From Melitaea cinxia (taxonomy: Eukaryota; Arthropoda; Insecta; Lepidoptera; Nymphalidae), in contig NC_059409.1 in NCBI RefSeq assembly GCF_905220565.1, positions 6,021,501 through 6,085,500 on the forward strand: a stretch of DNA of 64,000 bases. The letters are read 5' to 3'. The notes beneath the pieces were generated by a model. That model was not told where the DNA came from and did no database searches. It saw only the letters and a program-made list of their open reading frames with translations. This document shows positions 12,336 through 23,821 of the stretch, piece by piece. Position 1 is the first letter of the stretch. Every line of letters begins with the position of its first letter. Both the position numbers and the translations under genes were made by a program.

Positions 12336-14001
12336 TTTATAGCATTTTACATTTTGAACCGAATTTTGTTAAATCATTTTAGTGTTATGATTAAATACTC
12401 TTTCATACAAAAACAAATTATTAAAATTCTTTCACATTTGACGTTTGCACTTATATTTAGGCATTCTGCCACCGGTACTCAATAATTAATATCAACGTAA
12501 AAATAATGTCTTTTTGTTTCAAAATGTTTCTGCAATTACCTAAAAGTCAACGTAAGTATTACGATATTTTACTGTTACTTTATATCTAATACTAATATTA
12601 GTTCATATTGTATACTTTTATTTGTGTTATCATCAAAATTATCAAAATCTATGTTTCTCAGTAATAACATGTGACGTAATAATGTAAAAGTTTCTTTTAT
12701 CTTTTAATATGATAAAGTATTTTAAATCACTTTAAAAATACACGCTCATCAGTTATAACATTTCGTTGTCACTGTAACAGACATTTCTTGGAAGAGACCA
12801 CTTGAAAACTTAATTACTAACGTAATTAAAATACAAATTGTAACTGTTACCACCACAACACATAATTATTTTAAAAATGTTACATAAAACACGCTTAAAG
12901 TACTTATAAGAAATACGCTTAAATACTTCTTCCCAAAAAAATCATAAAGAATTATTACAATCAATTGCTGAATGCAGAAGTTATCCTAAACATTTGTGGA
13001 AAAAAATTAAAATATGAGTTGAATTGAAAATCTCCTTTAAAGAAGAATAATAACCTTGTCTCATTGATTCTACCAGAATAAGATATTTATAATATCAAAG
13101 ATTTATATTTAATGAAAAAAATTGACAAAGAATTATTTGTATAAGTACCAACATTAACTACAAGAAATAACGGTTTGGAAAAATTTCCTTCAAATTAATT
13201 TACGTCTTGAAATATAGGTTCTATGATTGGAAAGTCTTGTTCAAAATAAATAAGTTGACTATTATAATTTTTTTTTTTCAAAATACATAAATAAGCATAC
13301 TGTTATTATATTTCTTTCATTAATTTAAACGAAGGACGACTCAAACGACTCGAACTCGTTAATTAAAGTAAAAAATTAGTCAGATATTGTAGACTGTATT
13401 GTATATTTATAAATAAAAAATTAACAATCTCTATCCAGAGGTAAGTATATGTATATATTATTAATCAAGGCATTTCGTAACATAATAATGGCTTAAATTA
13501 TAGCTATCCCAAACTTCCAAGTTACGTTATAAACAGGTGTTCAATAATCTAATTTAAATAGCTGTGAAATTTTAATCTAAACCCACTGAAAGATGCGAGA
13601 TTAGTATGTAGACATTTTGTATTCGTTATTTAATAAGTATTACATTACTTATTTAATAAGTAGATATATAGAATATTACATAACGTACACCACATTAAAG
13701 GAATGTACGTATTTTAAACATACAAGTACTCAGGTATAGGTATAGTACGGCGGTCTTATCGCTAAGTAGCGGTCTATTGCAGTCAGTCAAATTTTAGGTT
13801 GAGGAGAACAATATACATAAAAGGTGGTGTTATAACCAACATTATACGTACACAAATACATAATATACACATTATTACTGTCATCACATGTTATTACATG
13901 TATTAGCTTCAATGTACTGTAGTAACAACAAACAAAAAAAGGACATTAACTCGTTTATTATTATTTATTATTCGTTACTAGAAATTTACTGGACTATTAT
14001 G
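12336..14001. other. AT-rich intergenic sequence with a LINE-tail relic
   Basis: No gene was recognised. Bases 13745-13790 (GGCGGTCTTATCGCTAAGTA) match the segment GGCGGTCTTATCGCTTAGTA at 38953-38972, part of a LINE 3' untranslated region, so a small retrotransposon relic is present. Confidence 0.5.
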
Positions 14002-14836
14002 TACAACCCTGGACACTAATTTATGGGGTTGGGGGGAAAGAGGGGGGTTGGGTGGGGGGAGGAGGGTGGGTTTTCACCCCTCCGGCAGACTATTTTCGTG
14101 TAAACCCCGTTGTTACAGAGATAAGGTTAAGGTTAAATTTTTGTTATTTTTGACTCCACCTTAATTCTGGTGCTGCGGTAAGTTTACTCATGCTCCGTTC
14201 TGCGACTATCACGCGTTATTTTCCAAGAAATTTACGTAAAAACGATTTTTACTGTAAGATGAAAATACGATACGAACTGACCTTTAACGACTGACGAATA
14301 GACACTTTTAAACAAAATAACGCCACTTTTAAACAAAATAACGCGTAGTTGTGCTGCGGGACGTCCACTCATGCTCCGTTTTGGGACTTTCACACGTTAT
14401 TTTTCGAACTAATGGTGAAATAAAATGATAATTTAAAACACAATAACAATTATTAAAAATACGATACGAACTGACGTTTAACGACATAGACAACATAAAC
14501 TGAGTTCTGGGACAGATTATTAAATGCATAATATAAATTATATAAAAATCATTTTTAAGATTTAATAATCTAAGCTATTTTTATTTATAATTAATATCTC
14601 AAATAATTGTAATTTTCTTTTCTTAAAGTACTTTTAAATTTATATCCATAAATAGGTCAGAGATAGAAATAGATTAAAAATACTTTGAGATAGTTTAACA
14701 TTGCGTGCTAGAATATAGGTTTAGAAATTCGAAAAATACCCAAAACCGAATCGGAGCACCCCACTGTCCACGTGGTCTTGGTCTGTCCTACCCCTAGAGT
14801 GTTTTTTTTGTGCCGCGGAGGCGCGGAGGGAGGGCA

Positions 14837-14970
14837 GCCCTCGCCCGCCGTGCGAAAGCGCGCGAACGAATGCGTAGAGGAGCGGCTGAGGCTGGTCGCC
14901 GCAGGCGACCAGCCTCCGCTGCGGAACGGAGCATGAGTGAGCGTGCTTTCGCACGCAAGGGCGGAAGGGC
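14837..14970. repeat. GC-rich long imperfect hairpin
   Basis: The centre is a perfect 13-bp stem with a 3-nt loop: GAGGCTGGTCGCC (14888-14900), GCA, GGCGACCAGCCTC (14904-14916). The stem continues imperfectly outward; CGTGCGAAAGC on the left pairs with GCTTTCGCACG on the right. The two open frames over it (14721-15131 minus, 14810-15034 plus) are composition artefacts. Confidence 0.8.
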
Positions 14971-15129
14971 TGCTTTTCCCGCAGCGCCGGAGCCAAGCGT
15001 TCCTCTAACTTTCGAAATTCTTCTTCTAGCCTGAAAACTTTAACCATGGATATCTCCATAACTATGGGGTTCTGAGGTGTGACAGTGGTACCAGTGGTAG
15101 CGTTCCCCATCCTCTCCCCCCTTCCCCCC

Positions 15130-15960
15130 ACGTCGTTAAACGTTGTACTTCTTAAGTTAGATAGGTTAGGGTTATTTTTTTTTTTTTTTTTTGTTAAACG
15201 AAACTGTCGTTAAACGTACTTCTTAAGTTAGATAGGTTAGGGTTATTTTTTTTTTTTTTGTTAAACGAAACTGTCGTTAAACGTACTTTTTAAGTTAGAT
15301 AGGTTAGGGTTATTTTTTTTTTTTTTTTTTTGTTAAACGAAACTGTCGTTAAACGTACTTCTTAAGTTAGATAGGTTAGGGTTATTTTTTTTTTTTTTGT
15401 TAAACGAAACTGTCGTTAAACGTACTTCTTAAGTTAGATAGGTTAGGGTTATTTTTTTTTTTTTTGTTAAACGAAACTGTCGTTAAACGTACTTCTTAAG
15501 TTAGATAGGTTAGGGTTATTTTTTTTTTGTTAAACGAAACTGTCGTTAAACGTACTTCTTAAGTTAGATAGGTTAGGGTTATTTTTTTTTTTTTGTTAAA
15601 CGATACTGTCGTTAAACGTACTTCTTAAGTTAGATAGGTTAGGGTTATTTTTTTATTTTTTTTGTTAAACGAAACTGTCGTTAAACGTACTTCTTAAGTT
15701 AGATAGGTTAGGGTTATTTTTTTTTTTTTGTTAAACGAAACTGTCGTTAAACGTACTTCTTAAGTTAGATAGGTTAGGGTTATTTTTTTTTTTTTTTTCG
15801 TTAAACGAAACTGTCGTTAAACGTACTTCTTAAGTTAGATAGGTTAGGGTTATTTTTTTTTTTTTTTTGTTAAACGAAACTGTCGTTAAACGTACTTCTT
15901 AAGTTAAATAGGTTAGGGTTATTTTTTTTTTTTTTTTTGTTAAACGAAACTGTCGATAAA
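15130..15960 (+). repeat. Tandem array, about 12 copies of a 62-75 bp unit with TTAGG
   Basis: Each unit contains TTAAGTTAGATAGGTTAGGG, then a poly(T) run of variable length, then GTTAAACGAAACTGTCG and TTAAACGTACTTC. Copy-to-copy difference is mostly poly(T) length. Each unit contains one TTAGG, the insect telomere pentamer, but not in tandem, so it is not a telomere array. Confidence 0.9.
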
Positions 15961-16956
15961 TGTTTAATTAATTTTATATATAATATATAAAGTATAGCAA
16001 TTAATTTTATATACAATATTAATTATATGTATATGATAATTTTAAATTAGATACGTTATGGTTGTTTTTTTTTTTGCAATGACAAAAATTAAAATAAAAA
16101 TAAAAATATATTTCAGTAAAAAGTATGACATGAAATTAAAATAAAATACACTACAATCATTTTGTTTAATAGTCTGTTTTAGAACTGTTTATGTTGTCTA
16201 TGTCGTTAAACGTCAGTTCGTATCGTATTTTTAATAATTGTTACTGTTTTTATTTTATGTACAGTTATTTAGATAAGAATAATGATTTTGTGTTTAAATT
16301 TTTTCTAAAAGTAATGCTAAGTGACGCGTTATTTTGTTTAAAAGTTTCTATTTGTCAGTCGTTAAAGATCAGTTCGTATCGTATTTTGATTTTGCAATAG
16401 AGATCGTTTTTACGTACATTTTTTTTGAAAATAACGTGTGAAAGTCGTGGAATGGAGCATGAGTGCATTTCCCGCAGCACTGGAATTAAGCTAGAGTCAG
16501 ACACGGAGCTCTAAGGTATTGTAATAATCAAATCTAAGGTATTGTAACCTCAAAACTTTAACCACAATATTTTCGTAACCATGGGGTTTACACGATAATA
16601 GTTGCCAGGGGGGGTTAGGGGGGGGTAGAAACCTACCCTTCCTACCCCTCCCAACCCCCCTTTTCTCCCTTAACCCCATAATTTAACCTTAAAACAATAA
16701 CCACGATGTCTTTGTAACAACGGGGTTTACACGAAAATAGTCTGCCGGAGGGGTGAAAACCCACCCTCCTCCCCCCCACCCAACCCCCCTCTTTCCCCCC
16801 AACCCCATAAATTAGTGTCCAGGATTGTAATTAATTACCATTTACTGGAACCATTTTAATTAAAATCGAAATCGCACATCGCATTTACAATCATAATTAT
16901 TTCCACAAAATAACTTTATAAAATTTGATTATAATTTTTATTTTATTCCTTTTCAG

Positions 16957-17144
16957 TTAGTTTCGTGGAAAAATGGCCGCTAATGAATCCAAATGACATA
17001 GCGTTTATCATTGTAACGTATTTTGCATTCATTCTCAAAATAGGTCCGCTTTTGATGGAAAAGCGTCCACCGTACAAATTAAATACGTTTCTCGTATTTT
17101 ATAACTTAGTTAAAGTAATAAATTCAGCTTTTTTAACGTATAAG
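16957..17144 (+). CDS. Elongase exon a
   Basis: Acceptor CCTTTTCAG precedes 16957 and donor AAG|GTAAAT follows 17144. It enters in phase 1 and leaves in phase 0. It encodes SFVEKWPLMNPND through SAFLTYK, the first membrane region. The open frame runs a little past the donor into the intron. Confidence 0.85.
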
Positions 17145-18822
17145 GTAAATCTCTTATTAATTAATCTTTCTAATATATAAATTTCTCGTGTCGCGGTGTT
17201 TCTTACCAAACTCCTCCGAAGCGGCTGGAACGATTTTTATGAAATTTTGTATGCATATCGGGTAGGTTTGAGAATCGGACAACATGTATTTTTCACACCC
17301 CTAAATGATAATGGTATATAGCCAAAATTTTTTATTTTTATTGATTTAGCATAAAAAAATACATACTACCTAAAATGTTCAGCTAGTGATAAATTATATA
17401 TCGAAGCGTACGTTTATCAATAAATGGTTTCTAATATATATGTATAAAATGCTTGTCAAAATGTAATCCATAAATGTAAGTATCAACTTTTGATAAAAAA
17501 GCTTTTACAAATACTCTTTTTTAACGTAAATCCTCAAAGAGTGGATTAACTTCAATATATTGACAGACGTATCGTTTTGAATACATATTGTCCTACAAAA
17601 AAAATGGGACTGTTCTAGCTGTAAACGAACGATTCGTCACATTTTATAAAAAATTCGTAAAATCAATATAGCTTAATATTTTGCAGTTTCTCTGTTATAG
17701 TATCGACAAAGGATTATTTCCGAGAAAATGTTTATATGACGATCATACCGTTTTTGTGAGTATTTCTTTGAAATTGTTTTAATTTTGTAAATTTAATTTC
17801 ATTAAAACTTATTAAATAAAGTGGTTATTCGTGCGTCATATTAATTTTAATTTACTTCAAATTTTATTAAATTCAGCACTCAGTTTTTAAAATAAATTAT
17901 ATTCACAGCAATTAACTAACAAATTTACAATACGCTCATTAATAATGTATTTTTTTTAATGAATTTAGCAATAATGAAATAATTTATATTTCAGATAATT
18001 GCGGCTTTGTATTGGAAGTACTTGGCAACAAAAATTTTGGATCTTGTAGATACAATAATATTCGTGGTAAGAAAGAAAAACAACCAAATAACATTTTTAC
18101 ACGTCTATCACCACGTGTTCATGGTGCTCATGACATGGTGCACTCTGAAATATGACCCCTCGGACCATTGGGCTTTTATGGCGATCGCAAATTGTATAAT
18201 ACACACTGTTATGTACACTTATTATGGGGTATCCGCTTTAGGTCCGCGCTATGCAAAATATCTTTGGTGGAAGAAATACCTTACGATAATGCAAATAGTA
18301 AGTCATTATTATTAAATTATCAATATTAAAAAACTAGTGTTTTTAAATTGTTATTTAAAGTAGAACAAATATTTTTAAGTGTAAAAAAAAATCAAAATTA
18401 TACATATAGTAACAATACACTACACTTTGTCACTAAAAAATAATATTGTAACTTTATGATGAAATCTATAGATGAAATTTAAATAGATAAATGACTTAAA
18501 TAGCATATGTATATTTTTTTAAAGGAATCAATCCTACTGATAAAGTATGAAATATGCAAATGTCTATTGATAAGCAAATTCCATTTCCTTATATCAATTA
18601 TAAAACTCTTTGCTTGTATTTCAGATTCAATTCGTTCTCGTCTTTACTCACGTGGTTATTCAAACGTACACTTCGCAGTGTCCTATGAGCACAATTACGT
18701 ATTGGGTCGGAATCTCCAATCTTACGCTTTTCACGTGCCTCTTCATCGACTTCTATAATAAGAGGTACAAAGCAAAAGTGAAGAACATTGCCCTCTCCTG
18801 CACGGGACAGATCTTTGATTAG
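16957..18822 (+). CDS. Very-long-chain fatty-acid elongase (ELOVL family), N-terminal exon missing
   Basis: It is a membrane condensing enzyme of the endoplasmic reticulum that adds malonyl-CoA-derived two-carbon units to acyl-CoA. Coding pieces join as 16957-17144, 17687-17755, 17995-18297 and 18625-18822 (stop TAG 18820-18822), 252 whole residues plus a split codon. Visible family signatures are VEKWPLMNPND near the start, LDLVDTIIFVVRKKNN, the histidine box HVYHH, the NCIIHTVMYTYYGVSALGP block and WWKKYLTIMQI. Several hydrophobic spans fit the usual 6-7 membrane segments. All junctions are GT-AG and in phase. The first piece begins in phase 1 after TTTTCAG, so a start-codon exon lies upstream, possibly beyond the TIR element that ends at 16827; I could not find it. 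The C-terminus ends SCTGQIFD without a clear dilysine retrieval signal. Family members differ in chain-length preference, which cannot be read here. Confidence 0.88.
17169..17335 (+). mobile_element. Helitron 5'-end fragment in elongase intron
   Basis: It starts TCTAATATATAAATTTCTCG and continues TCGCGGTGTTTCTTACC, matching the inverse of the complete Helitrons at 58069-58276 and 45439-45642. No CTAG end is seen, so it is 3'-truncated. It begins only 25 bp after the exon a donor. Confidence 0.65.
17687..17755 (+). CDS. Elongase exon b (23 codons)
   Basis: Short exon between TTTTGCAG and TTTTT|GTGAGT, phase 0 at both ends, encoding FLCYSIDKGLFPRKCLYDDH and three more residues. It is too short to stand out as an open frame. 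It is placed by phase, splice sites and its position in the elongase fold. Confidence 0.75.
17995..18297 (+). CDS. Elongase exon c with histidine box
   Basis: Acceptor TTATATTTCAG and donor CAAATA|GTAAGT, phase 0 at both ends, 101 codons. It carries the catalytic HVYHH box and the conserved MYTYYGVSALGP block. Confidence 0.93.
18625..18822 (+). CDS. Elongase terminal exon
   Basis: Acceptor TGTATTTCAG; phase 0; 65 codons then TAG. It encodes IQFVLVFTHVVIQTYTSQCP and the last membrane spans, ending in SCTGQIFD. Confidence 0.88.
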   Translation: MQFVLVFTHVVIQTYTSQCPMSTITYWVGISNLTLFTCLFIDFYNKRYKAKVKNIALSCTGQIFD

Positions 18823-18905
18823 GTTTTATCGTTTGATTTCTGTTTATGATAGGGTTAATTATATTCTGAAGTACGTAGTAGGAACATAACTTTGTGTATA
18901 TGTGT

Positions 18906-18911
18906 AATAAA
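18906..18911 (+). terminator. Probable elongase polyadenylation signal
   Basis: AATAAA lies 84 bp after the elongase stop codon, in AT-rich sequence. Confidence 0.5.
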
Positions 18912-19225
18912 TAATATATTATGATTAAAAAGTTAAGGCGTATTGTTAATCAAAAATAGTAATTAACTGATATAACTAAGCATAATACGAATATAAGACT
19001 ATTATATATAATATATTATAAGACTATTTATGTAATTGTACAGTGCTTATCATAACTATTTTTATGTTATGGATTTTTAGCACATAAAACACAAGTGAGG
19101 TTATTTGACAAACATCTTGATTATAGAATCATATCTGCAGTAGCAATGCTAAATTTGAAAATATCTTGAATAAAGCTGCACATCTCAAATTAATTATAAA
19201 TAGCCTCCTGGTACATTCATATTAT

Positions 19226-19690
19226 TTATATAAAGTATGTTAAACCTGCTAATTCTGTAGCATAGCCCATGTCCGTTCTGTCGCGGATAGTCTCATTTCT
19301 AATCCTATCTTTGAGAGAAACCTCAAGCATAGCCCGTTCCATTGCATGTTGAGCGATTTTAAACTTGTGGACCAGTATCTGCGGAATCTTCGAAGTGAAG
19401 ACTCGACGAAGCCTGCCGAACGCCGCTAAGCCTAACCAAATCCTCGAGTGGATCATCGACCGAATCATCGAGTGGCAGTGGGCTGGTCACCTCTGTCGCA
19501 GGACCGATGGCCGTAAAAGCAAACATGTCCTGGAGTGGAGACCGCGTCTTAGTATCTTTCAGCCCGCTGGACCGACGATCTACGTAAGGTTACCGGTGTA
19601 GGCTAGATGAGGACTGCGGAAAACTGGGATGTCTGGCGCGAACTTGGGGAAGCCTATGTCCAGCAGTGGACTGCAATAGGCTGAACTCTA
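19226..19690. pseudogene. RTE-type LINE 3' fragment with internal inversion
   Basis: On the plus strand 19460-19690 encodes the end of an RTE-class reverse transcriptase ORF (IEWQWAGHLCRRTDGR, then, after shifts, GEAYVQQWTAIG and stop). On the minus strand 19235-19440 encodes the part that normally precedes it (GLAAFGRLRRVFTSKIPQ, KIAQHAMERAMLEVSLKDRI). The two halves face opposite ways, with the join near 19440-19460. Frameshifts and an internal deletion show it is dead. Confidence 0.75.
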
Positions 19691-20370
19691 TAACTGTAAA
19701 GTATGTTCGTAGATAATTGTGTTTCAGACCTTGTCAATCAAGCAAAACCAAAACTGTAGTATGTAGCGTTCCGATAGTTTATTAAATGGCTGGATAGCAA
19801 AGATTACCTTGGAAACATAATTTCTATAGAGATAACTTCATACGCCGTTATATACAATATCTATCAAAATATTAATTTTGTGTTACGTATTACAACGATA
19901 AACTTTTAATGTACGAATATACTTTTCGTTTCCGCCAAATTACGAACCGCCGGTTTTTGAAAAAGAAAGAAGTAAAGATAAAGTCTTGAATATTTCATTG
20001 AGTTTACGAATGATAAAAGAATTCAAATATATTGAAATATTTGTTGGCTACTTTCTCTTCTGACGATGAATTTATTTAAAATATTATAAGTAAACATTTT
20101 TTCTAACAAAATGCTGACATTCGTGAATGAATTTTAATGGTTATGGTAAAAACATGGTCAAAAAATAAAAAAAATAAATAAAAAAATTAAACACTAGACT
20201 ACAGTCAAAAAAGGTTTTTTTGGTAAACTACGCCTACTTTTTGGTTTTCTACCAAGACTATTAAAGGTCTAAGTCAATCTGTTTAACTCTAAACTACTTT
20301 AACAGTGTTTGGTAAAGATCGCTATTTATATATTAAAACTCAACACCCACTACTGCTCTTTAGCTTTTAA
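19691..20370. other. AT-rich intergenic sequence
   Basis: No gene or clear repeat was recognised. Confidence 0.5.
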
Positions 20371-20373
20371 GTA

Positions 20374-20962
20374 CCTGGGTGACCGAGCTTAGCTCGATAT
20401 TTTTAGTAAATCATGTTTTTTGGAAATCATATTTAAATACGAATTACATATTTATAAAAAATAATATTTTTTACCGACAATAATAAAAAATATAATATAA
20501 AAAAATATATCTAACAAATATAAAAAAATCAAAAATAAAATAATAATGATAAAATATGAATAATATTTTTCGATGTTACCGACATAATAATAAAAAATAA
20601 GATCTGGCTATTTAAATAAAAAAAAGAGTTCAATTAGAAAGAAAAAAATAATAACAATCGATCTAGATATTTGAGGATTTGAAGCGTGGTCTTTTCGGTC
20701 AAGTGCGACCGGACGAATTCCTAACCTGAGCTATTACAACTTTATTGACGAGTGCGAAATTTACCTTCGTATTCTAACGATATTGTAGTCATTTTTTCAT
20801 TTTCAAAAAACTGGGATAAAACGACATTTTCAAAAAATGAATCCTAGCTACAATTATTTATCTCCCCCGAAATCCCCTATAAATTTCATGAAAATCGTTG
20901 GAGCCGTTTCCGAGATTCAGATTCTATATATATACAAGAATTGCTTGTTTAATAGTATTAGA
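20374..20962 (-). mobile_element. Non-autonomous Helitron, copy 1 of the CCGAGCTAAGCTCGG family
   Basis: On the minus strand it begins TCTAATACTATTAAACAAGC (20962) and CTGAATCTCGGAAACGGCTC, and ends near 20374 after the near-palindromic ATCGAGCTAAGCTCGGT. It matches the copy at 53651-54151 at both ends, with a longer, diverged middle. The exact 3' terminal base is uncertain in this copy. No coding sequence. Confidence 0.7.
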
Positions 20963-22296
20963 TATTAGAGAAATATATATTTTTAGTTATTTAGAAATTT
21001 AATTAATACACAAAAGATATATAAAATTATTATACTTGGGTATTTACCCTTTTTGTACATAATTTGATTGACAATGTAAAAAAAAATTTTTTTCAAGTGC
21101 TAATTTTAATTTTTAAAATTCATTCCGGATTCAGTGTTGAAAAAAAATCTGAGTACTCGTGTAGTACAGAAAATCAAACTTGACTGAAAAGTTGTTTAAA
21201 TCGAATAAAATAAGAAAAACGTAAATTGAGAGTTTCATTAGCCGCTTTTATGCCTGATTTGTCAAGTCACCCTTATTTATTGAAATTGCTAAAAAGACCA
21301 TTAATCGGTAAGTACTAAAATTTATACGGCTTTTATAGCGTTAAAATAATGCGATTTGTGAAAAAAATAATCCCCTTAAGTGATTCTTAATTTAGCCCTG
21401 CATCACTCTTTAACACGTATCATAATTGTAGGTAATATAATCTTGAATAATTAATAAATAGAAGTAAAATATATATGAATATAGTAACTAATTTACCATA
21501 ACAACCTGTATACTGCTAGCTATTTCTGAGCAAATAAAAACAAATTAACTATCTCGCTTACACCCGTATGTTTTTTGTAATCGTTTTTGTGACCATACCG
21601 TAGATGATGATAATTAATAAAAATGAAACTATTTTTAATAAATAGGGTAGACGTAAAACTTTGTTTAGCAAAAATTATCTAAGCGTAGTATAAATATGTT
21701 TTTCGTAACCACTGTAGATTGTAAATGTTATAGCAATATATTACAAGTCTTATGTAAAATGTGAGAGACTGTTACTTGCGGACAAGCTTATGGGCTTTTG
21801 CAAGTAAATATAATTTGATGTATGCTTTTCTTAATGTTACAAATAAATAAAAAAAAAAAAAAAGGTACTTAGTAGAAATTTCAATAATATAGTTAACCTT
21901 TTGAGTAACTTTTAAAACTACAAGTAACAGCTCTAGTTTTCTTATGCTTTATTGTTGGAACGAAGTTCCTTACGGCAGGCTTGACATTTGGCTGGGCGAC
22001 CGAACTGAAAAAAATGTGATACTAAAACCGTAAGAAAAATATATAACGAAAGTGACGTCATATCAGTCACACGACTGTATAATATGACGTTTGTAAAACT
22101 AAAATGTTACTAGTAAACTTTTTTAAATTATTTATGTAATTTTATACTATCGACAAAAATAAATAAAGACACATGTTTTTTTTTATTTGATTTATTTTAT
22201 TTTACGGTATTTGTTATTTTCTAAAATACAAAATTTCCTAAATACTTTTATGTACTTAATTAAAAACCAATCAACAAAATTAAAAAAAAATCAAGA

Positions 22297-22342
<46 letters not shown>

Positions 22343-23460
22343 CAACATTTTTTTTATTGTGTTGCTTCTATACTATACGAAGGAACTTCGTTACTACCTG
22401 GTGTCCCATGACACCACATAATTTTTTTAAGTATTTTTCTATTTTTTTACATGAATTAATGTTTATTTATTTTACGTACTTTGAATTGTGCTTTATTTTA
22501 ACGTGATTAACTAAATAAATTATTAACTAACATTATTAAAAAATGTAAACCAAAACCGATTACGGTAAGCAAATACGACTAATGAGAAATTCTAGTGATT
22601 ATGCTAATATATACTACGCTCATACCCGTCTTGTAAAATTACTTGCCTTACATAGCTTTATGCAAATAGGCAATCGAATTCCTGTTTGATGTTTCCATAC
22701 GACATTAGATTTAATAGAATTGCGTGAATATACCCAATTACTTCGTCCATATAGCCAATCCACTTTTATTTCAAATATGTCTAAGTCATAAAATCAGCTA
22801 TAACGTTATGGTAATGGTAATTTCTATATGCCATTGTTGATTAAGGTTTAAATAACTTTATATTAATATCAACGAATTCTTTACTTCAATTACATGTACG
22901 CATTATCACGTACATGACTAAGCTCGCAATTTTCCAACTGAATTCTTACTAAACTGTGAAAGTGATAAATATTATGAAAAGCGATCAAAAATGACAGATT
23001 CAACTAATTTGTGGCACTTCACCTCTGATAGGTGATCCACTTTTCACTCTTACTTTAGTCGTAGAACTCCTGGCGACGGTAAAGTTTATGCGTGGGCGTG
23101 ACTGAAAGCAGCAATTTAAAGTCACCGTAAATGCGATGATCGAATCTTGAAAATGTCATAAGTGAAATTCGTACTTATATTAAATTTACTGCAAACATGC
23201 CATACTTTCGCGCGAGAATTTGTTTAGTGTTTGCTTGACTAAGCTCTACATTTTTATTGTTGGTAGATTAAAAATCGAAATAATTTATCAACATGCGACT
23301 TACACCTTTAATAGAATGCCCCAGCAAGAATGGGTAGTCCTGAAACGCCTAATAGTACGACTAGCTGGTGCTCTTATAAAAATAAACCAAAAAAAATACC
23401 AAGTGATGTCAAAAATATGTGGTTGTTTTTAAAAAATGCGTTTTTATTTACCTTAGTGTA
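20963..23460. other. AT-rich intergenic sequence with poly(A) tail and (TA)n
   Basis: No exon was recognised. A poly(A) run after AATAAATAA at about 21841-21862 suggests the 3' end of an old plus-strand retro-insertion. A (TA)n tract lies at 22303-22337, and GGAACGAAGTTCC near 21957 is echoed in inverted form by GGAACTTCGTTAC near 22382, possible ends of an unrecognised element. The small frame 23220-23432 is unsupported. Confidence 0.45.
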
Positions 23461-23484
23461 CTTTCATGTACACCACGGTCGCAA

Positions 23485-23610
23485 ATTAATGAAAGCCTGC
23501 CCCCTTGACCCTCTCCAGGAGCTCTGGCTACCTTAATCACCACAGGAACAGAGGTACTACCCCAGTCGGGCTGCTCCAAATTATGAGCAATATATTTCCT
23601 GCTGTGCCCT
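23485..23610 (-). mobile_element. LINE 3'-UTR relic
   Basis: The minus strand contains TTTGGAGCAGCCCGACTGGG, GTACCTCTGTTCCTGTGGTG and CCAGAGCTCCTGGAGAG. The same order appears on the plus strand at 41640-41930 and 47385-47640. It is the 3' end of a non-LTR family, not a gene. Confidence 0.6.
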
Positions 23611-23821
23611 ACCTCAATATACCTACAATTGTATTAGCATATTACTATTCAAAAGATTAAAAAAAACACTCAAACAGCACTCCGTAATCAAAACCGACGA
23701 TCAATGATGACTGATGATACGATAACCAATGAATGTAATGATGATGACGTTATGCATAATAAATGTTTAAAAGGGCCAGTCTCGTAATCCTGGCTTTAAA
23801 CTACTTCTTAAAATCATCAAA

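Larger units (their letters stand above)
14004..16827. mobile_element. Non-autonomous TIR transposon with an internal tandem array
   Basis: About 110 bp at the left end (14008-14117) is the near-perfect inverse of the right end (16713-16823). The ends read CAACCCTGGACACTAATTTA (left) and, inverted, CAATCCTGGACACTAATTTA (right). A TA dinucleotide flanks each side (14002-14003 and 16828-16829), consistent with a Tc1/mariner-type target duplication, though two bases are weak evidence. Further inverted blocks lie inside (around 14345-14500 against 16180-16260 and 16330-16470). There is no transposase. The interior holds a GC-rich hairpin (14837-14970) and a 12-copy array (15130-15960). Confidence 0.75.

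Noticed and set aside
14721..15131. Open frames across the GC-rich segment
   Set aside because: They coincide with a long imperfect hairpin inside a transposon; the arginine- and alanine-rich peptides reflect base composition.
15130..15960. Internal telomere array
   Set aside because: The unit holds only one TTAGG each and is 62-75 bp long, inside a TIR element; true insect telomere DNA would be tandem TTAGG.
15130..15960. CRISPR-like array of regular repeats
   Set aside because: Spacers are not unique; the sequence between repeats is part of the same tandem unit, and the genome is eukaryotic.
21957..22395. Possible TIR element with GGAACGAAGTTCC ends
   Set aside because: Only short inverted words are visible and no target duplication or second copy was found in the window.
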